Assembly (NCBI GenBank): GCA_020831865.1
Contig: JAFIFT010000019.1
Location: 219,152 to 283,151, forward strand
From: Legionellaceae bacterium
Lineage (GTDB): Bacteria; Pseudomonadota; Gammaproteobacteria; Legionellales; Legionellaceae
Direction: 5' to 3'
DNA: 64,000 bases
Below, one piece after another: positions 36,079 through 45,969 of the stretch. The notes under the pieces were generated by a model. The model did not search any database and was not told the DNA's origin. It saw only the letters and a program-made list of their open reading frames with translations. A program made the translations under genes and the position numbers. Every line of letters starts with the position of its first letter. Position 1 is the first letter of the stretch.

Positions 36079-37241
36079 GTCGGCAAAGCCGCTACTTTTT
36101 CACTACCCTGCCGGGCAAACGTCCAGACTCCCTCGTTGACCGCTGGCTGTTAGGCACTGTGATTGCGCTGATGATGATCGGTTTGATCATGGTAGCCTCA
36201 AGCTCCATTATGCTGTCCAGCAGCCAGTACCATCAACCCTTTCATTTTCTTTTCCGGCAAACACTCTATCTGTTTACCGGTATCATGGCAGGCCTGGTTG
36301 TGGTACGCATCGACAGCAAATTCTGGGAAAAACTCAGCATTCCGCTCTTATTGCTCACACTGCTGATGCTGGTATTGGTGTTAATCCCCGGCCTGGGCCG
36401 CAGTGTCAACGGCAGCCGTCGTTGGTTAATGCTCGGCCCCCTGGGCATCCAGGTATCCGAATTAAGCAAACTCAGTATGATTTTTTATATGGCGGGCTAT
36501 CTCGTACGGCAACAGCACAAAGTACAGCAAAGCGTCAGTGGCTTTATTAACCCCATGCTGGTGTTAAGCCTGGTCGCGACCCTGTTAATGCTGGAACCGG
36601 ATTTTGGCGCTACCGTGGTGATCGCCAGTACGGTTTTGGCCTTGCTGTTTCTGGCCGGGGTTAAAATCCGCTATTATCTGATACTCGTAGGAATCGTCAC
36701 ATTGGCACTGGCCCTGCTGGCACTCTCTTCACCCTATCGGGTAGCTCGTCTGACCGCCTTTATGAATCCCTGGGCAGATCAGTACAATAGCGGCTATCAG
36801 CTCACCCAGTCGCTGATTGCCTTTGGACAGGGCGGATGGCTGGGTGTTGGCTTTGGCGAAAGCGTGCAAAAATTATTTTATCTGCCTGAAGCACATACAG
36901 ATTTCTTATTTGCTGTACTGGCAGAAGAAACCGGCTTGCTGGGAATTGTTGTGGTGATGATTTTGTATAGTATACTGGTAATAAGAGGGATACGTATTGC
37001 GTTTACCGCGCATGCCCTTGAGCGATTTTTTGCTGCCTGGACAGCCTATGGACTGAGCTTCTGGCTCGGTTTGCAGGCGTTTATCAATATGGGTGTGAAT
37101 GCTGGCTTGCTGCCAACCAAGGGATTGACGCTGCCGTTATTAAGCTATGGTGGCGCCAGCATTGTTGTCAATTGTGTGGTCATTGCTTTATTGATCCGCA
37201 TTGACTACGAAAATCGCTGGCAACAACTGACCATGGGCTAG
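36075..37241 (+). CDS. ftsW: Peptidoglycan glycosyltransferase FtsW
   Basis: SEDS-family septal glycan polymerase in the inner membrane, 388 aa with about ten membrane segments. Visible SEDS motifs are GRSVNGSRRWL, QVSELSKL, EPDFGATVV, NSGYQLTQSLIAFGQGG, LPEAHTDFLFAVLAEE and KGLTLPLLSYGG. Overlaps murD by 4 nt. The next gene is murC, 74 nt later; the usual murG is not between them. Confidence 0.96.
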   Translation: MSRQSRYFFTTLPGKRPDSLVDRWLLGTVIALMMIGLIMVASSSIMLSSSQYHQPFHFLFRQTLYLFTGIMAGLVVVRIDSKFWEKLSIPLLLLTLLMLVLVLIPGLGRSVNGSRRWLMLGPLGIQVSELSKLSMIFYMAGYLVRQQHKVQQSVSGFINPMLVLSLVATLLMLEPDFGATVVIASTVLALLFLAGVKIRYYLILVGIVTLALALLALSSPYRVARLTAFMNPWADQYNSGYQLTQSLIAFGQGGWLGVGFGESVQKLFYLPEAHTDFLFAVLAEETGLLGIVVVMILYSILVIRGIRIAFTAHALERFFAAWTAYGLSFWLGLQAFINMGVNAGLLPTKGLTLPLLSYGGASIVVNCVVIALLIRIDYENRWQQLTMG

Positions 37242-37315
37242 AACTCATCGGCCATTGCTTGTACAGTTGCGACACTAATGGCCGGCAGGCTCTAATAAAA
37301 AACGGGAGACGATCT

Positions 37316-38737
37316 GTGAATAATATGGCCATTTTCAACTCACCAAGGATGGGCCGGGTTGAACACATTCATTTTATCGGTATAGGTGGCACCGGCATGT
37401 GTGGTATTGCCGAAGTATTGCACAACGATGGCTATTCTATCAGCGGCTCTGATATGGCAGAAAGTCCGGTCATCCAACGCTTGCGTAGTATTGGTATTAC
37501 GATATTCATCGGACATCTGCCGGAGAATATTCAGGGTGCTGACGTAGTCGTCCGCTCCACGGCGGTGCGCTCGGATAATCCGGAAATCATCGCAGCCCAG
37601 CACCAGCAAATCCCGATTATCCCCCGGGCCACCATGCTGGCGGAATTAATGCGCTTTCGGCAAGGTATCGCCATTGCCGGAACCCACGGCAAGACCACAA
37701 CCACCAGCCTGGTCAGTTCCATTCTGGCCGAGGGCGGTCTCGATCCGAGCTTTGTGATTGGGGGCCGTTTAAATAGCTGCGGCTCCAACGCCCAATTGGG
37801 AAAATCAGCCTATTTTGTTGCGGAGGCCGATGAGAGTGATGCTTCCTTTTTGTTTCTTAAACCCATGATGGCGGTTGTCACCAATATTGACGCCGATCAC
37901 ATGGGAACCTATGAAGATAGTCTGGATAAGCTGAAAGAGACGTTTCTGGAATTTTTACACCATTTGCCCTTTTATGGCCTGGCGGTCATCTGTGCTGAAG
38001 ATGAAGGGGTACAGTCCATCATGGCGGATATTCAACGCCCCATTATGAGCTATGGTTTTGCGGCCAATGCCAACTACCGTGCCCGTGACTGGACCCAAAA
38101 TGGCTTGATGAGCGAGTTTAGCGTTGAACGACCGGCACCGCATGGCACGCTGGCTATCCGCTTTCCCTGGCCGGGTCGCCATAATGTCTTAAACGCACTG
38201 GCAGCTATTGCCGTGGCCACGGAGCTCGGTGTCGATGACGCCGCAATTATCAGTGCCCTGCTCAATTTTCAAGGCGTGGGACGACGCTTTCAGATCCTCG
38301 GAGAACGCCAGTTTGCTCAGGGCAATGCCATGGTGATTGATGATTATGGCCACCATCCCCAGGAGATTCTATCCACCATTGACGCCTTTCGCAAAGCATG
38401 GCCCAACAAACGCCTGTTGCATGTCTTCCAACCGCATCGCTATACGCGTACCCAGGCTTTATTTGGCCAGTTTACACAGGCATTGAGCCTGTCGGATGAA
38501 CTGATGTTAATGGATATTTACGCCGCTGGAGAAGCCCCAATTCAGGGAATCAGCAGTGCCAGTTTGCTGCAATCCATACAGGTCAACCAGCCTCATGCCT
38601 GCCTCGTCAATGATCAAAATCTGGAACAGGTCTTACATGCCAGTGTACGCGAGGGAGATGTCATACTCATGCAAGGTGCCGGTAATATTGGACAAATCGC
38701 GCATCAACTCATGCACAATGCCCTGGAGCAGGTATGA
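37316..38737 (+). CDS. murC: UDP-N-acetylmuramate--L-alanine ligase
   Basis: First Mur ligase, adding L-Ala. An N-terminal glycine-rich HFIGIGGTGMCGIAEVL is followed by ATP-binding AGTHGKTTTTSLV, then EADESDASFL, NIDADHMGTY, GVGRRFQ, DDYGHHPQEI and FQPHRYTR. I start at GTG 37316, which has GGGAG 7 nt upstream, giving 473 aa. An ATG at 37325 is also possible. Overlaps murB by 4 nt. Confidence 0.96.
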   Translation: MNNMAIFNSPRMGRVEHIHFIGIGGTGMCGIAEVLHNDGYSISGSDMAESPVIQRLRSIGITIFIGHLPENIQGADVVVRSTAVRSDNPEIIAAQHQQIPIIPRATMLAELMRFRQGIAIAGTHGKTTTTSLVSSILAEGGLDPSFVIGGRLNSCGSNAQLGKSAYFVAEADESDASFLFLKPMMAVVTNIDADHMGTYEDSLDKLKETFLEFLHHLPFYGLAVICAEDEGVQSIMADIQRPIMSYGFAANANYRARDWTQNGLMSEFSVERPAPHGTLAIRFPWPGRHNVLNALAAIAVATELGVDDAAIISALLNFQGVGRRFQILGERQFAQGNAMVIDDYGHHPQEILSTIDAFRKAWPNKRLLHVFQPHRYTRTQALFGQFTQALSLSDELMLMDIYAAGEAPIQGISSASLLQSIQVNQPHACLVNDQNLEQVLHASVREGDVILMQGAGNIGQIAHQLMHNALEQV

Positions 38738-39636
38738 GACAAGAGAAAGAACCCTCCGCGTTGCGCGGCAAACTCAGCTTTAATGAGTCCCTGGCCAAGT
38801 ATACCACCTGGCGGGTAGGCGGCCCGGCAAAAGTACTATATAAACCGGCAGACATTGATGACTTGCAGTATTTTTTGCAACAGTTACCTGCCAATGAGCC
38901 TGTCCTTTGGCTGGGTCTGGGTTCCAATTGCCTGATCCGCGATCGCGGCTTCTCCGGCACGGTCATTGTCACCCAGCATGGTCTGCGTCACATTCAATTA
39001 TTGGACCGGCAGAATATTTTGGTGGAAGCCGGTGTCAGCTGTGCGTCGATGGCCCGCTTTTGTGCCCGCAACCATTTGAGCGGCGGCGAATTCTGGGCAG
39101 GCATACCGGGAACCATGGGTGGGGCGTTACGGATGAACGCCGGCTGTCACGGCGGGGAAACCTGGCAATGGGTACAACGCGTGGAAACCATCAATCGCCA
39201 GGGCGTGCGGAGCTGGCATGATGCCTCACGGTTCCGGGTTGACTATCGGCAAGTCGATGGTCTGGCCCATGATGAATGGTTTGTAGCGGCTATCTGTGCG
39301 TTGCCGGAAGGCAGCAAAGAACGTGCTCTGGCAGAGATCAAGTCGCTGTTGGCACACCGCTCCGACACCCAGCCAACCAGTGATTATAATTGTGGCTCGG
39401 TGTTTCGCAATCCGCAAGGAGATTATGCCGCTCGCCTGATTGAGCAATGCGGCCTGAAAGGATTCCAGATAGGAAACGCCCAGGTTTCCAGCAAACACGC
39501 CAACTTTATTATTAATCAGCACGGCGAGGCTTCGGCGGCCGATATTGCCCAACTGATCCAGCATGTACAACACACGGTATTAACCCAAACTAATATTGAG
39601 CTGACTCAGGAAGTCTTAATCATAGGAGAGCAATAA
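38734..39636 (+). CDS. murB: UDP-N-acetylenolpyruvoylglucosamine reductase
   Basis: FAD-dependent reductase making UDP-MurNAc. Motifs seen are TTWRVGGPAK, LGLGSNCLIRD, GGEFWAGIPGTMGGALRMNA, YNCGSVFRNP and QVSSKHANFIIN. 300 aa, close to the shorter MurB class. Starts inside the murC stop (ATGA), so translationally coupled. Confidence 0.96.
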   Translation: MRQEKEPSALRGKLSFNESLAKYTTWRVGGPAKVLYKPADIDDLQYFLQQLPANEPVLWLGLGSNCLIRDRGFSGTVIVTQHGLRHIQLLDRQNILVEAGVSCASMARFCARNHLSGGEFWAGIPGTMGGALRMNAGCHGGETWQWVQRVETINRQGVRSWHDASRFRVDYRQVDGLAHDEWFVAAICALPEGSKERALAEIKSLLAHRSDTQPTSDYNCGSVFRNPQGDYAARLIEQCGLKGFQIGNAQVSSKHANFIINQHGEASAADIAQLIQHVQHTVLTQTNIELTQEVLIIGEQ

Positions 39637-39637
39637 T

Positions 39638-40732
39638 ATGCCGCAGCCTAGCAAAGTGGCTCTGATTTACGGCGGAAAATCGGGAGAGCACGAAGTGTCT
39701 CTGCGTTCAGCCGCCTCTATCTTTCATCACCTTGACAAGGACAAGTATGAAGTCAGTGCGATTGCCATTGACAAAGACGGTCAGATTTTCCTGCACGATG
39801 CCACTGTGTTGCACGCCTACCCTGAAAGTCTGCCGGTTCACCATCCTAAGGCCAAACCGCTTCCTGCCCTGATAGAACATAACCGCTTTATCATAGAAAC
39901 CGACTGCGTCTTTCCCGCCATTCATGGTCCGCTTTATGAAGACGGTTGCCTGCAGGGTTTGCTGGAAATGAGCAATACCCCCTATGTCGGCTGTAATGTC
40001 CTGGCATCTGCGATCGGCATGGATAAAGACATTGCGCGACGCCTGGCCTGCGATACGACGATTCCCAGTGCTCGTTATACCCTGCTGAACGGGCAAATGA
40101 GCAGTGCCCAGCGCCAGGACCACATACAAGCGCTGGTCGAGCGCGTTGGCTGGCCACTGTTTATCAAACCCTGTTCCCTGGGCTCCAGTGTCGGCATCCA
40201 TAAAGCACAGTCTCTGGAAGAGGCACAACTGGCCATCGAAGATGCCCTGCGCTATGACGCTTCCGTACTGATCGAAGAATATATTCAGGGGCGGGAAATC
40301 GAGATCGCCGTTCTGGAAGATATCCATCAGCCAGAGCAGTCCTTATGCAGTATCCCGGGCGAAATCCGCATGCGCAACGCCGGTGACTTTTACTCCTATG
40401 ATGCAAAATACCGCCAGGACAGCCAGTGTGAATTACTGGTACCGGCGCTATTGTCAGATTCTGCCGTGATGACCCTGCAACAGCATGCGCGCACTATTTT
40501 TCGCCGTTTAAAATGTCAGGGCATGGCACGGGTCGATTTCTTTGTCCAGGAAGACGGCAACAAAATCTATTTTAATGAAATAAATACCCTACCCGGTTTT
40601 ACCTCGATCAGCATGTATCCGCGTTTATGGGAAGCCAGCGGCATTGCCTATGCGGCGCTTTTGGATAAGCTGCTGCAGCTGGCCTTAAAGCAGCAGGCGT
40701 GGCGACAGCAACGCATCACCAGCTATTTATAA
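39638..40732 (+). CDS. ddl: D-alanine--D-alanine ligase
   Basis: ATP-grasp ligase making the D-Ala-D-Ala dipeptide used by MurF. Motifs seen are YGGKSGEHEVSLRSA, FPAIHGPLYEDG, GCNVLASAIGMDKD, KPCSLGSSVGIHKA, EEYIQGREIEIAVL and NEINTLPGFTSISMYP. 364 aa. GGAGA about 10 nt before the ATG, which follows the murB stop directly. Confidence 0.96.
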   Translation: MPQPSKVALIYGGKSGEHEVSLRSAASIFHHLDKDKYEVSAIAIDKDGQIFLHDATVLHAYPESLPVHHPKAKPLPALIEHNRFIIETDCVFPAIHGPLYEDGCLQGLLEMSNTPYVGCNVLASAIGMDKDIARRLACDTTIPSARYTLLNGQMSSAQRQDHIQALVERVGWPLFIKPCSLGSSVGIHKAQSLEEAQLAIEDALRYDASVLIEEYIQGREIEIAVLEDIHQPEQSLCSIPGEIRMRNAGDFYSYDAKYRQDSQCELLVPALLSDSAVMTLQQHARTIFRRLKCQGMARVDFFVQEDGNKIYFNEINTLPGFTSISMYPRLWEASGIAYAALLDKLLQLALKQQAWRQQRITSYL

Positions 40733-40736
40733 TCAG

Positions 40737-41483
40737 ATGACGGCCCTGTTTCGCTTGCCCCGAACCGCGAAGGGGCGCTTTCTCAGTAAATTATCGGCTC
40801 TTGTCGGTATTGCTATTCTCTTGTCCGCCCGTTCGGTCTGGTTATTTTTGGCCGATCCACAACGTTTTCCTATCAACACCGTGCATGTTGAAGCAAACTA
40901 TCAACATCTGTCCCACCAACAATTAAAAAAGCTGCTGAGCCCCTATCTGAACTATAGTTTTTTCAGTATTCCCGCATCACGTTTGCGGCATGAGTTACTG
41001 GCCTTAGGCTGGGTAGAACAGGTAGAGATTGAACGCCAATGGCCAGACCACCTGCTGTTGACGATTCGGGAAAAAACACCTTTCGCCCAGTGGAACCAGC
41101 AGTTGATGACCAGCGAAGGCCACTGTTTTCAGGTGGATGATCTGGAAAACTGGCCGCAACTGCCCCACTTGTACGGGCCAGCCGGTTCAGCGCTGAAAGT
41201 ACTTGCACAATATAAAAATTTGAGTAAGATCTTGTCAGAATACCGTTTATCTGCCAGCATAGTAAGCTTACACGAGAATGGTGCCTGGGATCTCATCCTG
41301 AACAATCAGCTCTTGATCCACTTGGGCAAGCAACAAATTGAGAAAAAACTAAGGCGCTTTATGAGAGCCTGGCCAGTACTGGAGTCAAGCCATCACAGCG
41401 TGCCGCACAGCGTCGATTTGCGCTACCCTCAGGGTATGGCCGTCGATTGGTCAAGCGCAGCGGGTGCCTTGACAACGACTTAA
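40737..41483 (+). CDS. ftsQ: Cell division protein FtsQ
   Basis: Bitopic divisome protein, 248 aa. A short cytosolic N-terminus and one membrane segment (about residues 18-38) precede a POTRA-like domain starting INTVHVEANYQHLS. The LGWVEQVEIERQWPDHLLL stretch, typical of FtsQ, comes next, then the beta domain. The start has no clear ribosome-binding site but lies 4 nt after ddl, so coupling is likely. Confidence 0.9.
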   Translation: MTALFRLPRTAKGRFLSKLSALVGIAILLSARSVWLFLADPQRFPINTVHVEANYQHLSHQQLKKLLSPYLNYSFFSIPASRLRHELLALGWVEQVEIERQWPDHLLLTIREKTPFAQWNQQLMTSEGHCFQVDDLENWPQLPHLYGPAGSALKVLAQYKNLSKILSEYRLSASIVSLHENGAWDLILNNQLLIHLGKQQIEKKLRRFMRAWPVLESSHHSVPHSVDLRYPQGMAVDWSSAAGALTTT

Positions 41484-41503
41484 CGCAATAGTATGGAAAA
41501 GCT

Positions 41504-42745
41504 ATGGCAAAAAAACAAGAAAAACAGATCATAACCGGACTGGACATCGGCACCTCCAAGGTGGTCGCGCTCATTGCCGAAGTTGGCCCTGGCGATCAGC
41601 TTGAAATCATCGGTATGGGACGCTCGGCCTCGCGCGGGTTAAAACGCGGCGTGGTGGTGGATATTGAGGCGACGGTGCATTCAATTCAACGCGCGATTCA
41701 GGAAGCGGAGCTCATGGCCAACTGCGAAGTTCGCTCCGTGTATGCCGGTATTGCCGGCAGCCATATCCGCAGCCTGAACAGCCATGGGATTGTGGCCATA
41801 CGAGATCGGGAGGTCTCGGCGGCAGATGTCGAGCGGGTCATTGAAGCGGCCAAGGCCGTAGCCATTCCGGCGGACCAAAAGATTCTGCACGTCTTGCCTC
41901 AGGAGTTTATCATTGATAATCAGGGGAGCATTCGTGAACCGGTGGGCATGGCCGGCGTCCGTCTGGAAGCGCGGGTACATATCGTGACCGGTGCGGTATC
42001 GGCTGCCCAGAATATTAATAAATGTGTCCGCATGTGTGGTCTGGACGTACATGACATTATTCTGGAGCAACTGGCTTCCAGCCACGCCGTCCTTAGCGAA
42101 GATGAAAAAGAACTGGGCGTCTGTTTAATCGATATTGGCGGCGGCACGACAGATATCGCGGTTTTTGCAGAAGGCGCCATTCAGCATACGGCTGTGATTC
42201 CTATCGCCGGCGACCAGGTCACCAATGACATTGCCATGGCGCTGCGTACGCCAACCAAAGCCGCTGAAAAGATAAAAATTGAGCATGCCACGGCGATCCC
42301 CTCCCATGCCAGCGTTAAAGAAATGATTGAGATTATGGCCGTCGCAGATGAACGTCCCGGCCGCAAAATTTCGCTGAACGCGCTGGCGGAAGTGGTATCG
42401 GCTCGCTATGAAGAACTGTTTATGCTGGTGCGCAATGAATTGCGGCGTTCAGGTTTTGAAGACCGTATTGGCGCGGGCCTGGTCATCACCGGTGGAGGCT
42501 CTGCTGTGCAGGGCGCCCTCAGCCTGGCGGAAGTGATTTTTGCCATGCCGGTACGCATGGGGGTCGCCAAAGCGCTCACCGGCTTACCCGTGGAAGCAGT
42601 CAATACCGCCATGGCCACCAGTGTGGGTTTATTAATGCACGGCTTACAACAACAGACAGAAGGCGGCTATACCCTTCCGATGATGGGAAAAAGCTACCAC
42701 AATGTCTGGAACAAAATGCGATCCTGGTTTCAGGGTAATTTTTAA
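41504..42745 (+). CDS. ftsA: Cell division protein FtsA
   Basis: Actin-like divisome ATPase anchoring FtsZ. Nucleotide-binding motifs are GLDIGTSKVVALIAE, LIDIGGGTTDIAVF and GLVITGGGSAVQG. It ends with a C-terminal amphipathic stretch (WNKMRSWFQGNF) expected to bind the membrane. 413 aa, normal length. Confidence 0.96.
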   Translation: MAKKQEKQIITGLDIGTSKVVALIAEVGPGDQLEIIGMGRSASRGLKRGVVVDIEATVHSIQRAIQEAELMANCEVRSVYAGIAGSHIRSLNSHGIVAIRDREVSAADVERVIEAAKAVAIPADQKILHVLPQEFIIDNQGSIREPVGMAGVRLEARVHIVTGAVSAAQNINKCVRMCGLDVHDIILEQLASSHAVLSEDEKELGVCLIDIGGGTTDIAVFAEGAIQHTAVIPIAGDQVTNDIAMALRTPTKAAEKIKIEHATAIPSHASVKEMIEIMAVADERPGRKISLNALAEVVSARYEELFMLVRNELRRSGFEDRIGAGLVITGGGSAVQGALSLAEVIFAMPVRMGVAKALTGLPVEAVNTAMATSVGLLMHGLQQQTEGGYTLPMMGKSYHNVWNKMRSWFQGNF

Positions 42746-42882
42746 TCTACGGCTGAGCGTACATGATGCCGGCAAGCGCTTGCGCGCTGCTCCGCCAGGC
42801 ATCCTATACCACACATCAGTCACAATAGTATTGCGATGGCAAAACCCGGACGCGTTGCCATACCATCAGAGGAGAAACGAAT

Positions 42883-44067
42883 ATGTTTGAATTAGTAGAG
42901 GGCCAGAACGATAATGCTGTCATCAAAGTCGTGGGCGTTGGCGGTGGCGGTGGCAACGCCGTAGAACACATGGTGTCTGAAAATGTGGAGGGCGTTGAGT
43001 TCATCTGTGCCAATACCGATGCGCAAGCCTTGAAAAAATCAAGCGCCACCACCCTGATGCAGTTAGGGAATGAACTCACCAAGGGGCTGGGTGCCGGCGC
43101 GAACCCGCAAGTCGGACAACAGGCAGCCGAGGAAGACCGGGAACGCATTAAAGAATTTCTTGCCGGCTCTGATATGGTGTTTATCACCGCCGGTATGGGC
43201 GGCGGTACCGGGACGGGTGCGGCGCCGGTTTTTGCCGAAATTGCCCGGGAACTAGGGATTTTAACGGTAGCCATTGTCACCCGCCCTTTTTCATTTGAAG
43301 GCAAACAACGTGCCCTGGCCGCAGAGGAAGGAATTAGAAATCTGGCGCGGCATGTAGACTCCCTGATCACCATCCCCAACAATAAATTATTGAGTGTGCT
43401 GGGCAAAAATATCAGCCTGTTGAATGCTTTCAAGGCAGCAAATAATGTGCTGCTGGGTGCAGTTAAAGGGATTTCGGATCTGATTACCCGCCCGGGCTTA
43501 ATCAATGTTGATTTTGCCGACGTACGCACCGTAATGTCGGAAATGGGCATGGCGATGATGGGTACGGGCAGCGCTACCGGCGAGCAACGTGCTCGACAAG
43601 CAGCCGAATCAGCCATTGCTTCCCCCCTGTTGGAAGATGTCAATTTTGCCGGCGCCAAAGGCGTCCTGGTCAATATTACGGCAGGACTGGATATGTCCAT
43701 CGGTGAATTTGAAGAAGTGGGCGATGTCATTAAAGGCTTTATCTCCGATGACGCGACTGTTGTCGTCGGCACTGTCATTGATCCCGAACTTAGTGATGAA
43801 ATGCGCGTCACCGTCATTGTCACCGGATTGGGTCATGAAAGCCGTCATGCCCAGCCTGCCAGCGCTGCTATGGCGAATCGCAGCCCTTTAAGTGAAAGCG
43901 CACACCGTGATAGCGGTCTCAATTTCCAGCAGTACGAGCGGCCGGCCGTGTTACGGAAACAACCCACCTCTACGGCGGCGACTGAGTTGGCAGGCGCTGA
44001 AAACAGTGCCGGCCTGGAAAATTATCTGGATATTCCCGCCTTTCTGCGTCGCAAAGATAAAGAATAA
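42883..44067 (+). CDS. ftsZ: Cell division protein FtsZ
   Basis: Tubulin-like GTPase forming the Z ring. The tubulin signature GGGTGTG is at residues 106-112. [20 protein letters not shown] and the T7 loop DFADVRTVM are also seen. The C-terminal conserved peptide is LDIPAFLRR, the ZipA/FtsA-binding site. 394 aa. GAGGAGA precedes the ATG after a 137-nt gap from ftsA, which could hold a separate promoter. Confidence 0.98.
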   Translation: MFELVEGQNDNAVIKVVGVGGGGGNAVEHMVSENVEGVEFICANTDAQALKKSSATTLMQLGNELTKGLGAGANPQVGQQAAEEDRERIKEFLAGSDMVFITAGMGGGTGTGAAPVFAEIARELGILTVAIVTRPFSFEGKQRALAAEEGIRNLARHVDSLITIPNNKLLSVLGKNISLLNAFKAANNVLLGAVKGISDLITRPGLINVDFADVRTVMSEMGMAMMGTGSATGEQRARQAAESAIASPLLEDVNFAGAKGVLVNITAGLDMSIGEFEEVGDVIKGFISDDATVVVGTVIDPELSDEMRVTVIVTGLGHESRHAQPASAAMANRSPLSESAHRDSGLNFQQYERPAVLRKQPTSTAATELAGAENSAGLENYLDIPAFLRRKDKE

Positions 44068-44075
44068 CACCCTCT

Positions 44076-44127
44076 GCCGCTGATCTCAGCGGCCTCGTCT
44101 GATAACTGCCCGCAGCTCAGTGGGCAG
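44076..44127 (+). terminator. Two adjacent inverted repeats after ftsZ
   Basis: GCCGCTGATCTCAGCGGC at 44076-44093 is a perfect 18-bp palindrome. CTGCCC...GGGCAG at 44106-44127 is a 6-bp stem with a 10-nt loop. Neither is followed by a T-run, so they could act as mRNA 3'-end stabilisers, Rho-dependent pause structures or a partial terminator. Confidence 0.4.
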
Positions 44128-44276
44128 ATAGCATCAACTCGCGATTAGCGGGTATAAGCCAGGGAATGGCATCGGCTACTTGCACAGGGAGCACCCACCA
44201 GTCTCTGTACCCAATCTTTTTGAAATATGCCAGCTCTCGGCAGAACCTCCACTCACACCTGTATGCGCATCTGTTT

Positions 44277-44306
44277 TTGCTTTATGCATACACAAAATGC
44301 TATAAT
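44277..44306 (+). promoter_or_regulatory. Promoter of lpxC
   Basis: TGCTATAAT at 44298-44306 is a perfect extended -10. A weak -35 (TTGCTT, 44277-44282) lies 18 nt upstream of TATAAT. The predicted leader to the lpxC ATG is about 190 nt. Confidence 0.65.
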
Positions 44307-44501
44307 GCAGCCTTCTATTACATCATCAAAAATAAAGCCCCATTAATGATAATAAAATAACCACTAAAGACAAAAAAACCGCACATTTGCATAAAATCTG
44401 TGGAAAAAATGAGAAAAATTAGACTAATCAACCTATTGTTGATATTATTAGAAAGTTTATTGTGCTTAAAATACACCAAATCCGTCGAAGGCGAACACTT
44501 A

Positions 44502-45425
44502 ATGATAAAACAACGCACCCCCAAAAAAATCATTCAAGCGACTGGTGTTGGCTTACACTCGGGTGAAAAAGTTCTGATGACCCTGCGGCCTGCTCCCATC
44601 AACACCGGGATTGTATTCCGACGGGTGGATCTGGATCCGATTGTGGAAATTCCAGCAACCTACGATCGGGTCGGTGATACCATGTTATGTACCTCGCTCA
44701 GTCAGGGCGGTACCAAAATTGCCACAATCGAGCATCTGATGTCTGCCTTGGCGGGCCTTGGCATTGACAATGCCTATATCGACGTCAATGCTCCTGAGCT
44801 GCCTATTATGGATGGCAGTGCCGCTCCTTTTGTATTCTTGATACAATCAGCGGGCATTCGAGAACAAAACGCCGCACGGCGTTTTATCCGCATTTTAGAG
44901 CCCATTGCCATCGAGGAAGCCGATAAGTACGCACGCTTTACGCCCCATAATGGCTTCAAAATCAATTTTACCATCGATTTTAAACATCCGGTTTTTAACG
45001 ATAAACCGCAAAATGCCAGTTTTGATTTCTCGTCTACCTCCTACGTCAGGGAAGTGTGCCGCGCCCGTACCTTTGGCTTTCTCTCCGATTATGAAAAATT
45101 ACGGGAATGCGAATTGGCCAAGGGTGGCAGCCTGGATAATGCAATTGTGGTCGATGATTACCGGATTTTAAATGAAGACGGTTTGCGTTTTGATGCTGAA
45201 TTTGTGTCCCACAAAGTCTTGGATGCCATTGGCGATTTGTATTTGCTCGGATGCGGGCTGATTGGAGCCTTTGAAGGCTACAAATCGGGTCATGAGCTCA
45301 ACAATAAATTACTGCGTGCCCTGATGGCCAATCAAGAAGCCTGGGAATACACCTGGTTCGATGCGGAGAACTACAACGGTTCATTTGATTTTTCTACCAC
45401 CGCTCCGCAGCTGGTTGAAATCTAG
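44502..45425 (+). CDS. lpxC: UDP-3-O-acyl-N-acetylglucosamine deacetylase
   Basis: Zinc-dependent committed step of lipid A synthesis. Family motifs seen are the start [37 protein letters not shown] (zinc His), [46 protein letters not shown] and [12 protein letters not shown]. 307 aa from ATG 44502, as in E. coli (305). Confidence 0.97.
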   Translation: MIKQRTPKKIIQATGVGLHSGEKVLMTLRPAPINTGIVFRRVDLDPIVEIPATYDRVGDTMLCTSLSQGGTKIATIEHLMSALAGLGIDNAYIDVNAPELPIMDGSAAPFVFLIQSAGIREQNAARRFIRILEPIAIEEADKYARFTPHNGFKINFTIDFKHPVFNDKPQNASFDFSSTSYVREVCRARTFGFLSDYEKLRECELAKGGSLDNAIVVDDYRILNEDGLRFDAEFVSHKVLDAIGDLYLLGCGLIGAFEGYKSGHELNNKLLRALMANQEAWEYTWFDAENYNGSFDFSTTAPQLVEI

Positions 45426-45456
45426 CGCTCCCTTTGTCTTACCTCCATTCGGCTCT

Positions 45457-45888
45457 TCATCCCTCGCGATGGTAGCCCGCCAGTTTTTTCAGGGCGGTCT
45501 GCAAGGGCCCTGGAGGTAAGCCCTCAGCCTCTTTATCAATAAGCTGCCGCGCTTGCCTTGTCAACCCTGATTTTTTTTTCCTGCCAGATTCTGGCACAGC
45601 GGGCGGCAACCCCACCTTAAGCTGGATTCCGCTTAACTGATACAGTTGGTACTCACTGCGCAAACGATCACGCAGCTGCGGTAGTAAAAATTTTAGTTCC
45701 GTGGCCCAGCAGGCATCGTTCACCAATATAATCAACTGGCCCTGCTGAAAACTTCCCACCTGACAATGCTCACGCAGCGAATCCGGTAAAACCTGACGGA
45801 CCATATCCTGCAGCTTCTCCAACTGATAGCTACGCAAACAAATCTTGACCAGATTGGAGTTTAAACACTGATTGACACGACGCAGCAT
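45457..45888 (-). CDS. DciA-like protein (DUF721), helicase loader type
   Basis: 143 aa, no signal peptide. The C-terminal half of DUF721 is visible: GSFQQGQLIILVNDACWATE followed by LKFLLPQLRDRLR, the strand-helix core of DciA. The protein ends in a basic, helical tail. DciA proteins load the replicative helicase in bacteria that lack DnaC, and DUF721 genes often lie next to lpxC or secA. Convergent with lpxC; 31 nt between the stops. Confidence 0.8.
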   Translation of the reverse strand: MLRRVNQCLNSNLVKICLRSYQLEKLQDMVRQVLPDSLREHCQVGSFQQGQLIILVNDACWATELKFLLPQLRDRLRSEYQLYQLSGIQLKVGLPPAVPESGRKKKSGLTRQARQLIDKEAEGLPPGPLQTALKKLAGYHREG

Positions 45889-45969
45889 GAGATACTCATA
45901 GTCAGAGCTTTAAAAATATTTTATCATAGATTCCTAACCAGACCACAGGATAATCATTCAAGGATCAGC

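Larger units (their letters stand above)
44068..44501. other. ftsZ-lpxC intergenic region with two hairpins and a promoter
   Basis: Over 400 bases without a gene. Directly after ftsZ are two hairpin-forming inverted repeats, then an extended -10 promoter at 44298-44306, then an AT-rich leader of ~190 nt up to lpxC. The frame is open upstream of the lpxC start (to 44400), but the residues there are not LpxC-like. Confidence 0.55.

Noticed and set aside
44400..44501. N-terminal extension of LpxC from an upstream ATG at 44400
   Set aside because: LpxC proteins start at MIKQRT-like residues; the extra 34 residues are hydrophobic, unlike the family, and lie in the leader.
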